DNA from: Enterococcus saigonensis
GTDB taxonomy: Bacteria; Bacillota; Bacilli; Lactobacillales; Enterococcaceae
Assembly: GCF_011397115.1 (NCBI RefSeq)
Contig: NZ_AP022822.1
Coordinates: 439,001-503,000 of the forward strand
Direction: 5' to 3'
DNA length: 64,000 nucleotides
Numbering within the stretch: the first letter of the stretch is position 1; every line of letters begins with the position of its first letter. This document shows positions 41,844-50,904 of this stretch, one piece after another. The notes beneath the pieces were generated by a model that saw only the letters and a program-made list of their open reading frames with translations, made no database searches and was not told where the DNA came from. The position numbers and the translations under genes are program-made.

Positions 41844-42995
41844 ATGGAAAAAGAGAAAAAGCGACTGTCCTGGTTTTGGAAATGGTTTTTGAATAATCAG
41901 TTCGTGACAGCATTGTTGATTATTTTATTAATTTTATTGATTTTGAATGCCTTTACGAAAGTTTCATATTTATTTGAACCGGTGGCCCAATTCGTTGGTG
42001 TTGTGGGTTTACCCATTGTTTTAGCAGGAGTCTTTTATTATTTAATGAACCCCGCTGTGGATTATTTGGAAAAGAAAGGGCTAAAACGAATTTATAGTAT
42101 TATCTTATTATTTTTATTGGTAATTGGTTTAATTACTTGGGGTGTAGTTGTTATCGTACCGAAAATTCGGGAACAGACAGCCAGTTTTATTGATAATTTT
42201 CCTAATTATTTAGATGTTATTGATCAAAAAGCCAATGAAATTTTAAATGATCCTATTTTTGGAACTTTTAAAGACCAATTTGATAGTTACGGAGATAAAA
42301 TTACAACGTGGCTAACAGACTTTATTCGAAACATCTCCAGTTCAACTATTTCGAGTATTGGCAAAATAGTAGGAGCGGTTGCGTCAACGTTGGTGGCGAT
42401 TTTTACAATGCCATTTATTTTATTTTACCTTTTAAAAGATGGACGTAATTTGGCACCTTATTTTGTTAAATTTTTGCCCAATAAAGTTCGCCAACCAACG
42501 CTAAAAGTTTTAAGAGAAATGAATGATCAGGTTTCTTCTTATATACGAGGACAGCTGACTGTTGCTTTTGCTGTCGCGATTATGTTCATTATCGGATTTT
42601 CTATTATTGGATTGGATTATTCTGTTACGCTGGGAGTTGTGGCGGGATTTTTAAATTTGATTCCTTATTTAGGCTCATTTTTGGCTATGGTACCGGCTAT
42701 CTTCTTGGCTATTGTCGCAGGCCCAATAATGTTGGTGAAAGTATTGGTAGTATTTGTTATTGAACAGACCATTGAAGGGCGCTTAATTTCGCCATTAGTG
42801 CTAGGAAATCAACTTTCCGTTCATCCAGTTACTATTTTATTGGTGTTATTGACTTCCGGTAAGTTATTCGGTGTTGTCGGTGTTATCTTGGGAATTCCTG
42901 TATATGCAGCGGCTAAAGTTTTGATTACACATCTTTTTGAATGGTATAAAGATGTTTCGCAATACTATCATGATGAAGACAAAGAAGAAGTTTAA
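41844..42995 (+). CDS. AI-2E (PerM/YdbI-type) family membrane protein
   Basis: The start at 41844 follows AAGGAGG; the longer frame from 41799 is not supported. The 383-residue product has about eight helices: an N-terminal pair, a helix pair around residues 45-100, a soluble region (about 105-165), and a C-terminal block with the conserved PYLGSFLAMVPAI and EQTIEGRLISPLVLG. Family members include Na+/H+ antiporters and the E. coli TqsA exporter; the substrate here is unknown. It is transcribed alone. Confidence 0.88.
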   Translation: MEKEKKRLSWFWKWFLNNQFVTALLIILLILLILNAFTKVSYLFEPVAQFVGVVGLPIVLAGVFYYLMNPAVDYLEKKGLKRIYSIILLFLLVIGLITWGVVVIVPKIREQTASFIDNFPNYLDVIDQKANEILNDPIFGTFKDQFDSYGDKITTWLTDFIRNISSSTISSIGKIVGAVASTLVAIFTMPFILFYLLKDGRNLAPYFVKFLPNKVRQPTLKVLREMNDQVSSYIRGQLTVAFAVAIMFIIGFSIIGLDYSVTLGVVAGFLNLIPYLGSFLAMVPAIFLAIVAGPIMLVKVLVVFVIEQTIEGRLISPLVLGNQLSVHPVTILLVLLTSGKLFGVVGVILGIPVYAAAKVLITHLFEWYKDVSQYYHDEDKEEV

Positions 42996-43010
42996 AGAGA
43001 TTGAAGAAAA

Positions 43011-43061
43011 AAAGAGGGATAAATCAGTGCAGTTTATTGCATTGATTTATCCCTTTTTCCT
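43011..43061. terminator. Bidirectional terminator
   Basis: GGGATAAATCAGTGCA (43016-43031) pairs with TGCATTGATTTATCCC (43038-43053), flanked by A and T runs. It lies between converging genes. Confidence 0.9.
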
Positions 43062-43355
43062 TTAAGCTGCTAATTCTTTAAGATCACGCATGCCGCCAAT
43101 CACATGAACGGCATTAAATCCATGATTTTCTAAGAAATTCGCGATGATTTCTGAGCGACGTCCAGAATAGCTAATGACATAGTACGTCGCATTTTTATCT
43201 AATTGTTTTAATTCATTAGGAAGACTCGTCGCTGGTAATGAAACAGCGTTTTGTAAGTGGCTTAATTCAAAGTCTTGTTGATCGCGAATATCTAAGATGT
43301 TCAGCGCTTCGTTTTGACGTAGCAAGTTAAAATCTTGTACGGAAATTGAAGTCAT
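43062..43355 (-). CDS. Rhodanese-like domain protein without the catalytic Cys
   Basis: This is a single rhodanese domain of 97 residues: NILDIRDQQDFELSHLQNAVSLP at the start and a loop YVISYSGRRSEIIANFL. Active single-domain rhodaneses have Cys at the first loop position (C-x-x-G-x-R-S); here it is Ser62, encoded by AGC, one base from TGC. The rest of the loop is intact. Sulfur transfer through a persulfide should be impossible, so it may bind a ligand or partner instead. An AAGGA site precedes the ATG. It is transcribed alone. Confidence 0.88.
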   Translation of the reverse strand: MTSISVQDFNLLRQNEALNILDIRDQQDFELSHLQNAVSLPATSLPNELKQLDKNATYYVISYSGRRSEIIANFLENHGFNAVHVIGGMRDLKELAA

Positions 43356-43574
43356 CTTTCATCCTTCTTTCTTTTTGTAAGATGTTTGTATCTTAGGGTA
43401 TTTCGCTACAAAATTCAATCTTTTTCGTTTAATCTGATAAAATAATGAAAAGAAAATAAATGTAAGCGAATTTCATACTGCAAAAAAGCATAAGCTATAT
43501 AAATAAAAAAATAAGCAGAAATAAAAACAGGAGATAAATTCCCCTGTTTTAAATAATAACAATAATTTTTTTGT

Positions 43575-45497
43575 TTAAATTTTGTCAAAATTTTGATAGA
43601 GATAACTTAAGTCGGCCATTTCCTGACAGATTTTAGCACCGTTATTGGTAGTTTTTACTTTCGTACGGCAAGCCACTTCTGCTACTAAGCGCTTAACAGA
43701 GATTATATCAGTACCATTTTTTACAGCATCGGCAACAGAGGTGAAAGGCTGGTGTGCGGCTAGTTGCATACCGTAACTATTAGATAATAGCGTATAACCG
43801 GCAATTCCAGTTGTATTTTGATAACTTTTGGCATATCCGCCGTCAATAACGATTAATTTACTATTGGCTTTAATGGGATCTTCTCCTTTTTTTTCTTTAA
43901 CGGGAGTGTGTCCATTAATAATATGTCCGTGAGAAGGTAAACCGAATTCTGCTAGTAGGTCTTGGCAAATTGTTTCTTCGTTTCGTAAGCGATAGTAGGC
44001 ATTTTTCTTTTCAATATGCGTTTTTTTATCAGTAATATAATAGCGCTCAAAAGTTGTCATTGCTTCTTTGCCAAAAAGAGATGAACACGCACCAGTCCAT
44101 AAATACCACAACATATCTGTGGCTAAATCATCATGACAACTAGGAGATAAATAGCTTTTTTGAACTTGTTCCTCGTAAAAGTCTAATAGCGCTTTGCCAG
44201 CATAATTATGGCCATTAATTCGCAGCGACTTTAAATCTCCATTTTCATGAAGAGGAATGCAGCCGTGAAATAATAAATTACCGTTATAACACAAATACAT
44301 GCCACCTGCTTCTAATAAAAAATCCATATGTCGCTTTAACTTTTCTGATGTTTGAATCGATGTCAATAAGCGTGTCACTAGAATTTCCTCTTCTTTTGTT
44401 AAAGTAAGCGGAGAATTTGGATCAATCGTAGGTGCATGAAAGTCTACTAACGGATAGGTAATAGCATTTAGTGTGATGGTCTGGGCTTCATAATCAATAA
44501 AAGTTAGCACGTTTCGTTGATCCATTAAAAATTCTGGACGTCGTTGGATTAATTGACCTTCTAATTTGAATTGTAAGATAGCAGTTGCTTGTTGAATTTG
44601 ATTGAGTAAAATTTGTTCACTTTGAGGAAATGTTTGATTATCCTCTGCTTTTACATTAAAGGCCAACCTTGGTTCATAATACTTTTGAGCATAGGTTATT
44701 AAAGGACGTAAATTGATGCCATAGCGATCTTCTAAGATATCTAAATTTCCATAACGTGAAGAAATACGCAGTAAATTCATCGCTGCTATGGGAGAACCAG
44801 CTACGGCAGCCAGCCAAACGATGTCGTGATTTCCCCATTGAATATCTACAGACGGTAAATTGCAGAGCCTCTCCATAATATAATCTGGTTTAGGTCCTCT
44901 GTCATAAATGTCTCCTACTACATGAAGATGATCTACAACCAATCGTTGAATGGTTTTGCACAACGCTGTAATGAGGGCAGGAGCCTGATTCAATTCAATA
45001 ATGCGATTAATAATTGTTGAAAAATAATCAATTTTATCTTCTTTCGTATCAACTTCTGTGAGCAGCTCTTCAAGAATATAAGCAAATTGTGGCGGCAATG
45101 CCTTTCTAACCTTTGAACGTGTATATTTACGCCCAGCATAATTGGTGAGTTGTAATAAATAAGGAATATTTTTTTTGTAATATAAAACCAATTCATCCCA
45201 ATTTAAAGTCGACTTTTCTAGTGCCAATTTTTCTTCGGGGTAATAAATTAAGGTACATAAATCTGTGATAGGGACTCGCGGTTGATCGTGAAAACATTCT
45301 TTAACCTTTTCTTTTACGCTACCAGAACCGTTACGCAAAACATGATCAAAAGCGTCAAATTCACCGTGGATATCACTGACAAAATGTTCCGTGCCTTTAG
45401 GCAACTGAACAATTGCTTCCAAGTTGATAAGTTCTGTTAAAACTTGTTCTTTTGTGGGAAATTTCTCTTTTAGTAGTTGATAGTACTTCTTTTCCAA
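43575..45497 (-). CDS. fbp: Fructose-1,6-bisphosphatase class III
   Basis: This 640-residue Firmicute-type enzyme of gluconeogenesis removes the 1-phosphate of fructose-1,6-bisphosphate. Metallophosphatase motifs are seen: HFVSDIHGEFDAFDHVLRNGSG near the N-terminus, HVVGDIYDRGPKPD, WGNHDIVW and INGHTPVKEKKGEDP near the C-terminus. The start is TTG with GAGGTGAT just upstream, a weak start suggesting low expression. It is a single-gene unit. Confidence 0.95.
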   Translation of the reverse strand: MEKKYYQLLKEKFPTKEQVLTELINLEAIVQLPKGTEHFVSDIHGEFDAFDHVLRNGSGSVKEKVKECFHDQPRVPITDLCTLIYYPEEKLALEKSTLNWDELVLYYKKNIPYLLQLTNYAGRKYTRSKVRKALPPQFAYILEELLTEVDTKEDKIDYFSTIINRIIELNQAPALITALCKTIQRLVVDHLHVVGDIYDRGPKPDYIMERLCNLPSVDIQWGNHDIVWLAAVAGSPIAAMNLLRISSRYGNLDILEDRYGINLRPLITYAQKYYEPRLAFNVKAEDNQTFPQSEQILLNQIQQATAILQFKLEGQLIQRRPEFLMDQRNVLTFIDYEAQTITLNAITYPLVDFHAPTIDPNSPLTLTKEEEILVTRLLTSIQTSEKLKRHMDFLLEAGGMYLCYNGNLLFHGCIPLHENGDLKSLRINGHNYAGKALLDFYEEQVQKSYLSPSCHDDLATDMLWYLWTGACSSLFGKEAMTTFERYYITDKKTHIEKKNAYYRLRNEETICQDLLAEFGLPSHGHIINGHTPVKEKKGEDPIKANSKLIVIDGGYAKSYQNTTGIAGYTLLSNSYGMQLAAHQPFTSVADAVKNGTDIISVKRLVAEVACRTKVKTTNNGAKICQEMADLSYLYQNFDKI

Positions 45498-45798
45498 ATT
45501 ATCACCTCATTACTGTAATAATATAGCAAACAATTTTATTTTTGTATAGGTGTTGAAATACTTATAAATTGAGATTTAGTTAGTATTTATTTTTATTGGT
45601 ATGGTTGTATCTGCATATCAAGCGAGTTATAAAATAAAGGCAGATAGAACCCGATAAACAATAACATTACGCTATCAATGAAAAATATTGAGATTAATTG
45701 TGCATAAAAAAGAACACGTTTAAAAACGAAGTAGACTGCAATTACACCTGTTTTTCCAGTATAATAAAAGAAAAATGGACAAATGAAGGAGACGATTA
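45498..45798. other. Divergent region between fbp and the aromatic exporter gene
   Basis: The region is AT-rich. TATAAT at 45760-45765 probably serves the plus-strand gene. No operator or RNA element was recognised. Confidence 0.5.
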
Positions 45799-46830
45799 AT
45801 GAATTTATTGACGAAAAATACGTGGCAACAACATTTTGGTTATGCCTTAAAAATTGGGATCGGTAGTGCGTTGGCGATTTTATTGGCGGAGCTATTGGAA
45901 TTGAATTTTGCCGCTTCTGCGGGAATTATTACCTTGCTGACAATTTCAATTACAAAAGTTCAAACCTGGCGTCTTTGTCTGCAACGCATCGGAACGTTTT
46001 TAGTCACCGTTCTATTAGCTTTTTTGATTCAACCTTTTCATCATTTGGAGTGGATTAGTTATGGGATTATCTTGGTATTGTTAACTTTTGGCCTGAGTGC
46101 ACGTAATTTATTACCAACACTGTCTGTAAATGCAGTGGGCCTAACGCATTTATTGGTTGATAAAAATCTAACATTCGCTGCCGTTATGAATGAATTTTGG
46201 CTTTTGGTAATTGGACTTTTAATTGCAATAGTCGTCAATCATTTCCAACATTATGAAAGTCAAAAAAAATATTTAAATTATTGCCGTACTATTAGTGAAA
46301 AAAAATTTAAAGAAGTATTTGAAAAATTGGCTGTCTATCTGCAAGACAGTGAAGTAAATAATCATGTTTGGGATGAGATTATTCATTTGGAAAAAGAACT
46401 TCACACATATACACAAGCTGCCTTTGCGTATCAGCAAAATCGGCTACCGGTTACAGATGATTTCTATTTGGATTACTTTGAAATGCGAGCACAACAATGT
46501 GGTGTTTTGCATAATCTCCATTATGAGATAAAAAAATTGCGACAAATCAAAAGTGATTCGGCCGTTATTGTCACATTTTTAAACGAAATTGCTGCTCATT
46601 TTGGTGAGATGAGTCAACCCATTGAACAATTACAGATGATGGATCAACTAGTGCAAAAGATTGAAGAGGCAAGTTTGCCCCAAACAAAAGAAGAATTTTT
46701 AAGTAAAGCCCGTTTGTATCACATTTTAATGGATTTAGAAGAATTTCTTATTTTTAAAAAGCGGTTTTTGCAAAAGCATCATCCGGAAAAAGTTGCTGCT
46801 TACGAAGCGCAACTAGCGCTAGAAGAATAA
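45799..46830 (+). CDS. Aromatic acid exporter (ArAE) family protein
   Basis: The 343-residue protein has an N-terminal membrane domain of about six helices (residues 15-150; FAASAGIITLLTISITKVQTW is the characteristic first block) and a C-terminal soluble helical domain (about 155-340) of the ArAE_1_C type. By family it may export aromatic acids or similar compounds. AAGGAG precedes the ATG. It has its own terminator. Confidence 0.85.
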   Translation: MNLLTKNTWQQHFGYALKIGIGSALAILLAELLELNFAASAGIITLLTISITKVQTWRLCLQRIGTFLVTVLLAFLIQPFHHLEWISYGIILVLLTFGLSARNLLPTLSVNAVGLTHLLVDKNLTFAAVMNEFWLLVIGLLIAIVVNHFQHYESQKKYLNYCRTISEKKFKEVFEKLAVYLQDSEVNNHVWDEIIHLEKELHTYTQAAFAYQQNRLPVTDDFYLDYFEMRAQQCGVLHNLHYEIKKLRQIKSDSAVIVTFLNEIAAHFGEMSQPIEQLQMMDQLVQKIEEASLPQTKEEFLSKARLYHILMDLEEFLIFKKRFLQKHHPEKVAAYEAQLALEE

Positions 46831-46836
46831 ATAACG

Positions 46837-46887
46837 TAGACTTGGCAGACGGCAAAATAGCTTTTGGCGCTTGCCAAGTCTATTTTA
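46837..46887 (+). terminator. Terminator of the ArAE gene
   Basis: TAGACTTGGCA (46837-46847) pairs perfectly with TGCCAAGTCTA (46872-46882), then T4. Confidence 0.85.
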
Positions 46888-47316
46888 GAGTTGTTGGTTA
46901 AAATACAGCTAAATTTTAAGCCAGAAACCAATAGTGACAAAAATAATTGATTTTATGAAAAGTATTCATGGACAGATACAAAGAAGCTTCGTATCAAGAA
47001 AGTGTAAAAGACATCGTGGCTTTCGCTTAGGATAAAAATTTTCATAAAGAAATTATTCGTTTTTCTAAGGAAATTTTCGTATCTTTGCCCAATCTGATTA
47101 AAAATTATTTAGTCACGACTTTTTATTGTAAAACGTTATTTAATCAGATGTTTTCAGATATTTTTGTTAAAAAAGTGATAAAATGCAATTTAGACGAATG
47201 TTTAGAGAAAAATTATCATAAGATAACATTTGTTAATCAAAAAGATTAAGGGATATCATTTGCGACAAGACTAATTTCTAAGTACAATAATCTTGTCGGA
47301 AGGGGAGTAAAGAAAA
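46887..47316. other. Gene-free region before the VOC gene
   Basis: The region is AT-rich without a supported gene. A 20-codon frame at 46968 has no ribosome site. An inverted repeat CGACAAGA (47263-47270)/TCTTGTCG (47291-47298) lies just before the VOC gene and may be an operator or leader hairpin. Confidence 0.5.
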
Positions 47317-48153
47317 ATGGCTGAATTTGCACTAGCGGTGGCGGGACTTCAAACCGTGGCATTACGTGTTAAAAATCGAAACTTAATGATTCAATTTTAT
47401 CGTGATATTATAGGTTTTAGTTTAAAAAGAGAAGAAAATGAGTTGGCAATTTTTGGTAACACCAAAGCAAAAAGTGAGTTGTTATGGCTGGAAGAAAGTC
47501 CTTACGCTGATGACCATGCAGGAGAAATTAAGAAATTACAACGTTTGTGTTTAGTAATTCCTTCTGAAATGGAAATGGCAGATTTGGCACAGCGATTACT
47601 TGAAGCAGACTATCCAATTAAAGATGCCTTAATAGATGAAGAGGCTACTGGAATCTTGGTAGAAGACCCAGAAGGCAATGCGTTAGAAATTTATTTTGGT
47701 TCAAAAAAAGTCCATCAAAATCCTACTTCGCTGCAACTGGATGCTTTGGCAAGAAAAGCTACAGGGGAGTTTCCGCAGTTATCAGATAGTGTTTATTTTG
47801 ATAAAATTCATTTAAATACAAGTCGTTTAAAAGAGCAGCAAGACTTTTTAGAAAATGTAATTGGGTTAAAAGTCCAAGATGAAACCAATGGAATTTTAGC
47901 GTTAAATGGAGGCAGTTTTCATGTTGGTTTATCTGCTGGTAAGGGTGGGACGTTAGATCTTTCAACAGATGGTGTATTAGGTCTGGACTTCTTGCAATTT
48001 CGGGTGTCGCAATCAGATATAACGGCTTTAGCTGCACATTTAGAATTTCTACAAGTTGAATTTTTTATCGATCAAAAAAGACAAATTATTACGATTTACG
48101 ATCCCACTGGAATTGAATGGTGGTTCATTAGTGAAGATAAAAAACGGCATTAA
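47317..48153 (+). CDS. VOC family protein (CatE/glyoxalase-like, two modules)
   Basis: The 278-residue protein has two vicinal-oxygen-chelate modules (about residues 8-130 and 160-275), starting with LQTVALRVKNRNLMIQFYRDIIGFSL and VYFDKIHLNTSRLKEQQDFLE. Bacillus CatE-type dioxygenases share this arrangement, but the substrate cannot be told. AGGGGAG precedes the ATG. It is transcribed alone and ends at a terminator. Confidence 0.82.
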   Translation: MAEFALAVAGLQTVALRVKNRNLMIQFYRDIIGFSLKREENELAIFGNTKAKSELLWLEESPYADDHAGEIKKLQRLCLVIPSEMEMADLAQRLLEADYPIKDALIDEEATGILVEDPEGNALEIYFGSKKVHQNPTSLQLDALARKATGEFPQLSDSVYFDKIHLNTSRLKEQQDFLENVIGLKVQDETNGILALNGGSFHVGLSAGKGGTLDLSTDGVLGLDFLQFRVSQSDITALAAHLEFLQVEFFIDQKRQIITIYDPTGIEWWFISEDKKRH

Positions 48154-48164
48154 TTAGGATAGTT

Positions 48165-48198
48165 ATCTGAGCTGATTTCATTAGCTCAGATTTTTTTA
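48165..48198 (+). terminator. Terminator of the VOC gene
   Basis: ATCTGAGCT (48165-48173) pairs with AGCTCAGAT (48183-48191), then T7. Confidence 0.92.
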
Positions 48199-48239
48199 TT
48201 AAAAAATATTAAAGAAATGGCAAATTTAAAGGGGATTAA

Positions 48240-49259
48240 ATGTATACAAAAACTAAAGCTTTGATTAGACAGCAATTACAAGCAGGTGTTTTTCCTGGTG
48301 TAGCTTTTGCTTTTATTGAAAAAGACCAGATAGATGAAAATATATGGGGCAACCAGATGTTAGTACCTGATAAAGTACGATTGCAAAAAGATACGTTATT
48401 TGATGTTGCTTCTTTGACAAAAGTAATTTGTACTACAAGTGCTATTTTGCGCCTCGTGGAACAAGAGCGGCTGCAAATTGATCAACCGTTACAAAAGTAT
48501 TTAACAGCTTTTCAAAATCCGCAAATTACTTTACGGCATTTATTAACCCACACTTCAGATATAAAGACGTGGATTGCTAACCGTAATCAGTTAAAAAAAG
48601 AAGCGTTAAAAGCTGCCTATTTAAAATTACAACCGGGGAAAAATATTGGGAAAGTTGTGCAATATACAGATGCAGGTACAATATTACTGGGATTTTTGCT
48701 AGAAGAAATGTACCAAAAGACAACGGTTGAAATTTTTCGTACTGAAGTTTTGGTACCTTTAAAAATGCACAATAGCTTCTTTTTGCCTCCTGAGGCGATC
48801 AAAGAAAAAATAGCACCAACAGAAGTTCTCCCAGATGGCATGGTGCTACAAGGGGAAACTCATGATCCAAAGGCAAGAATTCTAAAAGAAGAGGCAGGAA
48901 ATGCAGGGTTATTTACTAATCTATCTGATTTAGAAACTTTTGTACAAATGTATTTGAATTGGGGGTCAGATTATTTAAAAAAAGAAACCATAGCTAAACT
49001 TTTATCAGATCAAACACCAAAAAAAACTGGCGGACGTTCTTTAGGATGGGATTTGAAATTTACTGCTGATGAAAATAAGCATCCTTTGTTATTTCATACG
49101 GGTTACACGGGGACCTTCATGTTAATTGATCCCGAACAGTCCAGCGCATTCATTTTCTTGAGTAATCGTGTCCATCCGGTAGATAATCGGAATTTTTATT
49201 TGAAAAATAGAGATGAAATCCTCGCATTATATTTAAAAGAAAAGGCTCACAAATCTTAA
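48240..49259 (+). CDS. Serine hydrolase of the beta-lactamase (class C-like) family
   Basis: The 339-residue protein shows the penicillin-binding fold: S58-L-T-K61 (VASLTKVICTT), a YTDAG motif (YxN-like) near residue 142, and HTGYTGT near 285 as the third motif. There is no signal peptide, so it acts in the cytoplasm, as do many EstB/LACTB-like esterases or peptidases. Real beta-lactam resistance is unlikely without export. AAAGGGG precedes the ATG. Confidence 0.85.
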   Translation: MYTKTKALIRQQLQAGVFPGVAFAFIEKDQIDENIWGNQMLVPDKVRLQKDTLFDVASLTKVICTTSAILRLVEQERLQIDQPLQKYLTAFQNPQITLRHLLTHTSDIKTWIANRNQLKKEALKAAYLKLQPGKNIGKVVQYTDAGTILLGFLLEEMYQKTTVEIFRTEVLVPLKMHNSFFLPPEAIKEKIAPTEVLPDGMVLQGETHDPKARILKEEAGNAGLFTNLSDLETFVQMYLNWGSDYLKKETIAKLLSDQTPKKTGGRSLGWDLKFTADENKHPLLFHTGYTGTFMLIDPEQSSAFIFLSNRVHPVDNRNFYLKNRDEILALYLKEKAHKS

Positions 49260-49353
49260 AAAGTGGTATAATATTTCAAGACAAGTTGTTATGGAGAAGA
49301 AAATTGTCTTTTTTAACACAAGATGAAACATTACAACTAGGAGGAAATTGATA

Positions 49354-50307
49354 ATGGAACCATTATTTATGAAACCAGTTTTTCAGGAAAAAATTTGGGG
49401 AGGCAATCGACTACATACAGTTTTTGGTTTTGATTTGCCCAGTGATAAAATTGGAGAAGATTGGGCAATTAGTGCACACCCTCACGGCGTCAGTGTTGTT
49501 GAAAATGGTGCATTTGCAGGACAAAAACTAGATGATTTATGGCAAAATCATAAAGAGTTATTTGGTAATCCAGTTGAACCTGTCTTTCCTTTATTAATTA
49601 AAATATTAGATGCTGAAGATGAATTATCTGTTCAAGTTCATCCAGATGATGAATATGGGATGAAACACGAAGGTGAGTTAGGAAAAACTGAATGTTGGTA
49701 TATTATTGATGCTGAACCTGGGGCTGAAATTATTTATGGTCATCATGCCCAAACAAGAGAAGAATTAGCGCAAATGATTCAAGATGAACGGTGGGATGAT
49801 TTGTTAACCCGCGTGCCAGTGCAAAAAGGTGATTTTTATTATGTACCAAGTGGAACAATTCATGCGATTGGTAAAGGAATCATGATTTTAGAAACACAAC
49901 AAAGTTCAGATACCACTTATCGTGTGTATGATTATGGTAGAAAAGATGCTAGTGGAAATACCCGTGAACTACACATTCAACAATCGATTGACGTAACGAC
50001 TGTGCCAGCTCGTAAACCAGAATTAAATGTAACTGAAGTAAAAGAAGGCAATTCCAGCATTATTACTTACTTAAAAACAGATTTTTTCAATGTTTACGAA
50101 TGGCAAGTTAAAGGTGAGTTACACTTAAGAGCACACGCACCTTACACCTTGATGACAGTGATTGACGGCTTTGGTCAATTAAGTGTTAACGGTAAAACAT
50201 ATGAAATGCCACTAGGGACTAGTTGTATTATCCCAAATGGCATCGCTGAGTGGGTAATTAAAGGGGATTGCAGCATTATCGCTTCAGAACCAGGGGTAAA
50301 AGAATAA
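49354..50307 (+). CDS. manA: Mannose-6-phosphate isomerase, class I
   Basis: The 317-residue zinc enzyme interconverts mannose-6-phosphate and fructose-6-phosphate. Conserved blocks are WGGNRL near the N-terminus, LSVQVHPDDEYG with zinc ligand His, GKTECWYII and YVPSGTIHAIGKGI. The ATG at 49354 follows AGGAGG (49339-49344) by nine bases; the TTG frame start at 49348 is not needed. It feeds mannose from PTS uptake into glycolysis. Confidence 0.94.
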   Translation: MEPLFMKPVFQEKIWGGNRLHTVFGFDLPSDKIGEDWAISAHPHGVSVVENGAFAGQKLDDLWQNHKELFGNPVEPVFPLLIKILDAEDELSVQVHPDDEYGMKHEGELGKTECWYIIDAEPGAEIIYGHHAQTREELAQMIQDERWDDLLTRVPVQKGDFYYVPSGTIHAIGKGIMILETQQSSDTTYRVYDYGRKDASGNTRELHIQQSIDVTTVPARKPELNVTEVKEGNSSIITYLKTDFFNVYEWQVKGELHLRAHAPYTLMTVIDGFGQLSVNGKTYEMPLGTSCIIPNGIAEWVIKGDCSIIASEPGVKE

Positions 50308-50314
50308 TATTTTA

Positions 50315-50354
50315 ATAGAGGAGAAATCAAGAGATGGTTTCTCCTCTATTTTTT
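50315..50354 (+). terminator. manA terminator
   Basis: ATAGAGGAGAAA (50315-50326) pairs with TTTCTCCTCTAT (50338-50349), then T-run. Confidence 0.92.
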
Positions 50355-50492
50355 GCAAAAAAATACACTGTGTTACTAAAAAGTAATAAAAGCAGCTGGC
50401 GAATTTTTTGCTGGAAATCACAGAGCTAGTTTATTGCAAGAAGTACAGTATTCAAATTAGAGTGTTATTTTATGGGTGGCAAGTTGCAATCG

Positions 50493-50741
50493 TCATGTAA
50501 AATTAAGAATTAAAAAAGGAAGTGCGAAAAGAAATACGTATAAAAAGGAGTCCTTGTTATAGCCTGTACCGCTGCTAGTATTTGCGCGCATACGGTCACC
50601 GGAAATAAGTACCCCGGATAAAGCCAGACTTACAAATAGAGAAATGTAACCGATATATTTAATCAAGGTATGATAGCCTAAAGCATGACAAATGGCTGAC
50701 AAAATAGAGCTGCCAATTAAAATAAAAAATATTTTTTTCAT
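50493..50741 (-). CDS. Small membrane protein, DUF5316-like
   Basis: The 82-residue protein has three hydrophobic helices (about 3-20, 28-48 and 66-81) and the loop SGDRMRANTSSGTGYNKDS. The SGDR.RAN motif resembles what I recall of DUF5316 proteins. A GAGGA site precedes the ATG. It lies alone, and its function is unknown. Confidence 0.6.
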   Translation of the reverse strand: MKKIFFILIGSSILSAICHALGYHTLIKYIGYISLFVSLALSGVLISGDRMRANTSSGTGYNKDSFLYVFLFALPFLILNFT

Positions 50742-50826
50742 AATTTCAATCCTCGTATTTTTTTCTTCAGTGTAACATATTCATAATTATTTGTTATTAA
50801 AAATATTAAAAAAAGCTGCTAACAAT

Positions 50827-50874
50827 AATACTCTTTAAATGTTAACGTTTATGATCTAACATTTAAAGAGTATT
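50827..50874 (-). terminator. Hairpin terminator of malR
   Basis: An 18-base arm (50827-50844) is perfectly matched by 50857-50874. On the minus strand the T-run follows about ten bases later, so it may also protect the mRNA end. Confidence 0.75.
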
Positions 50875-50904
50875 GGATTTAGCATGCTTTTTTACTGTTT
50901 TTTA

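Noticed and set aside
46968..47030. 20-codon frame starting MDRYKEASYQ
   Set aside because: No ribosome site and no neighbouring homologous sequence; a gene remnant cannot be shown.
48240..49259. Reading the serine hydrolase as a beta-lactamase resistance gene
   Set aside because: There is no signal peptide, so it stays in the cytoplasm; the SxxK fold is shared with many esterases and peptidases.
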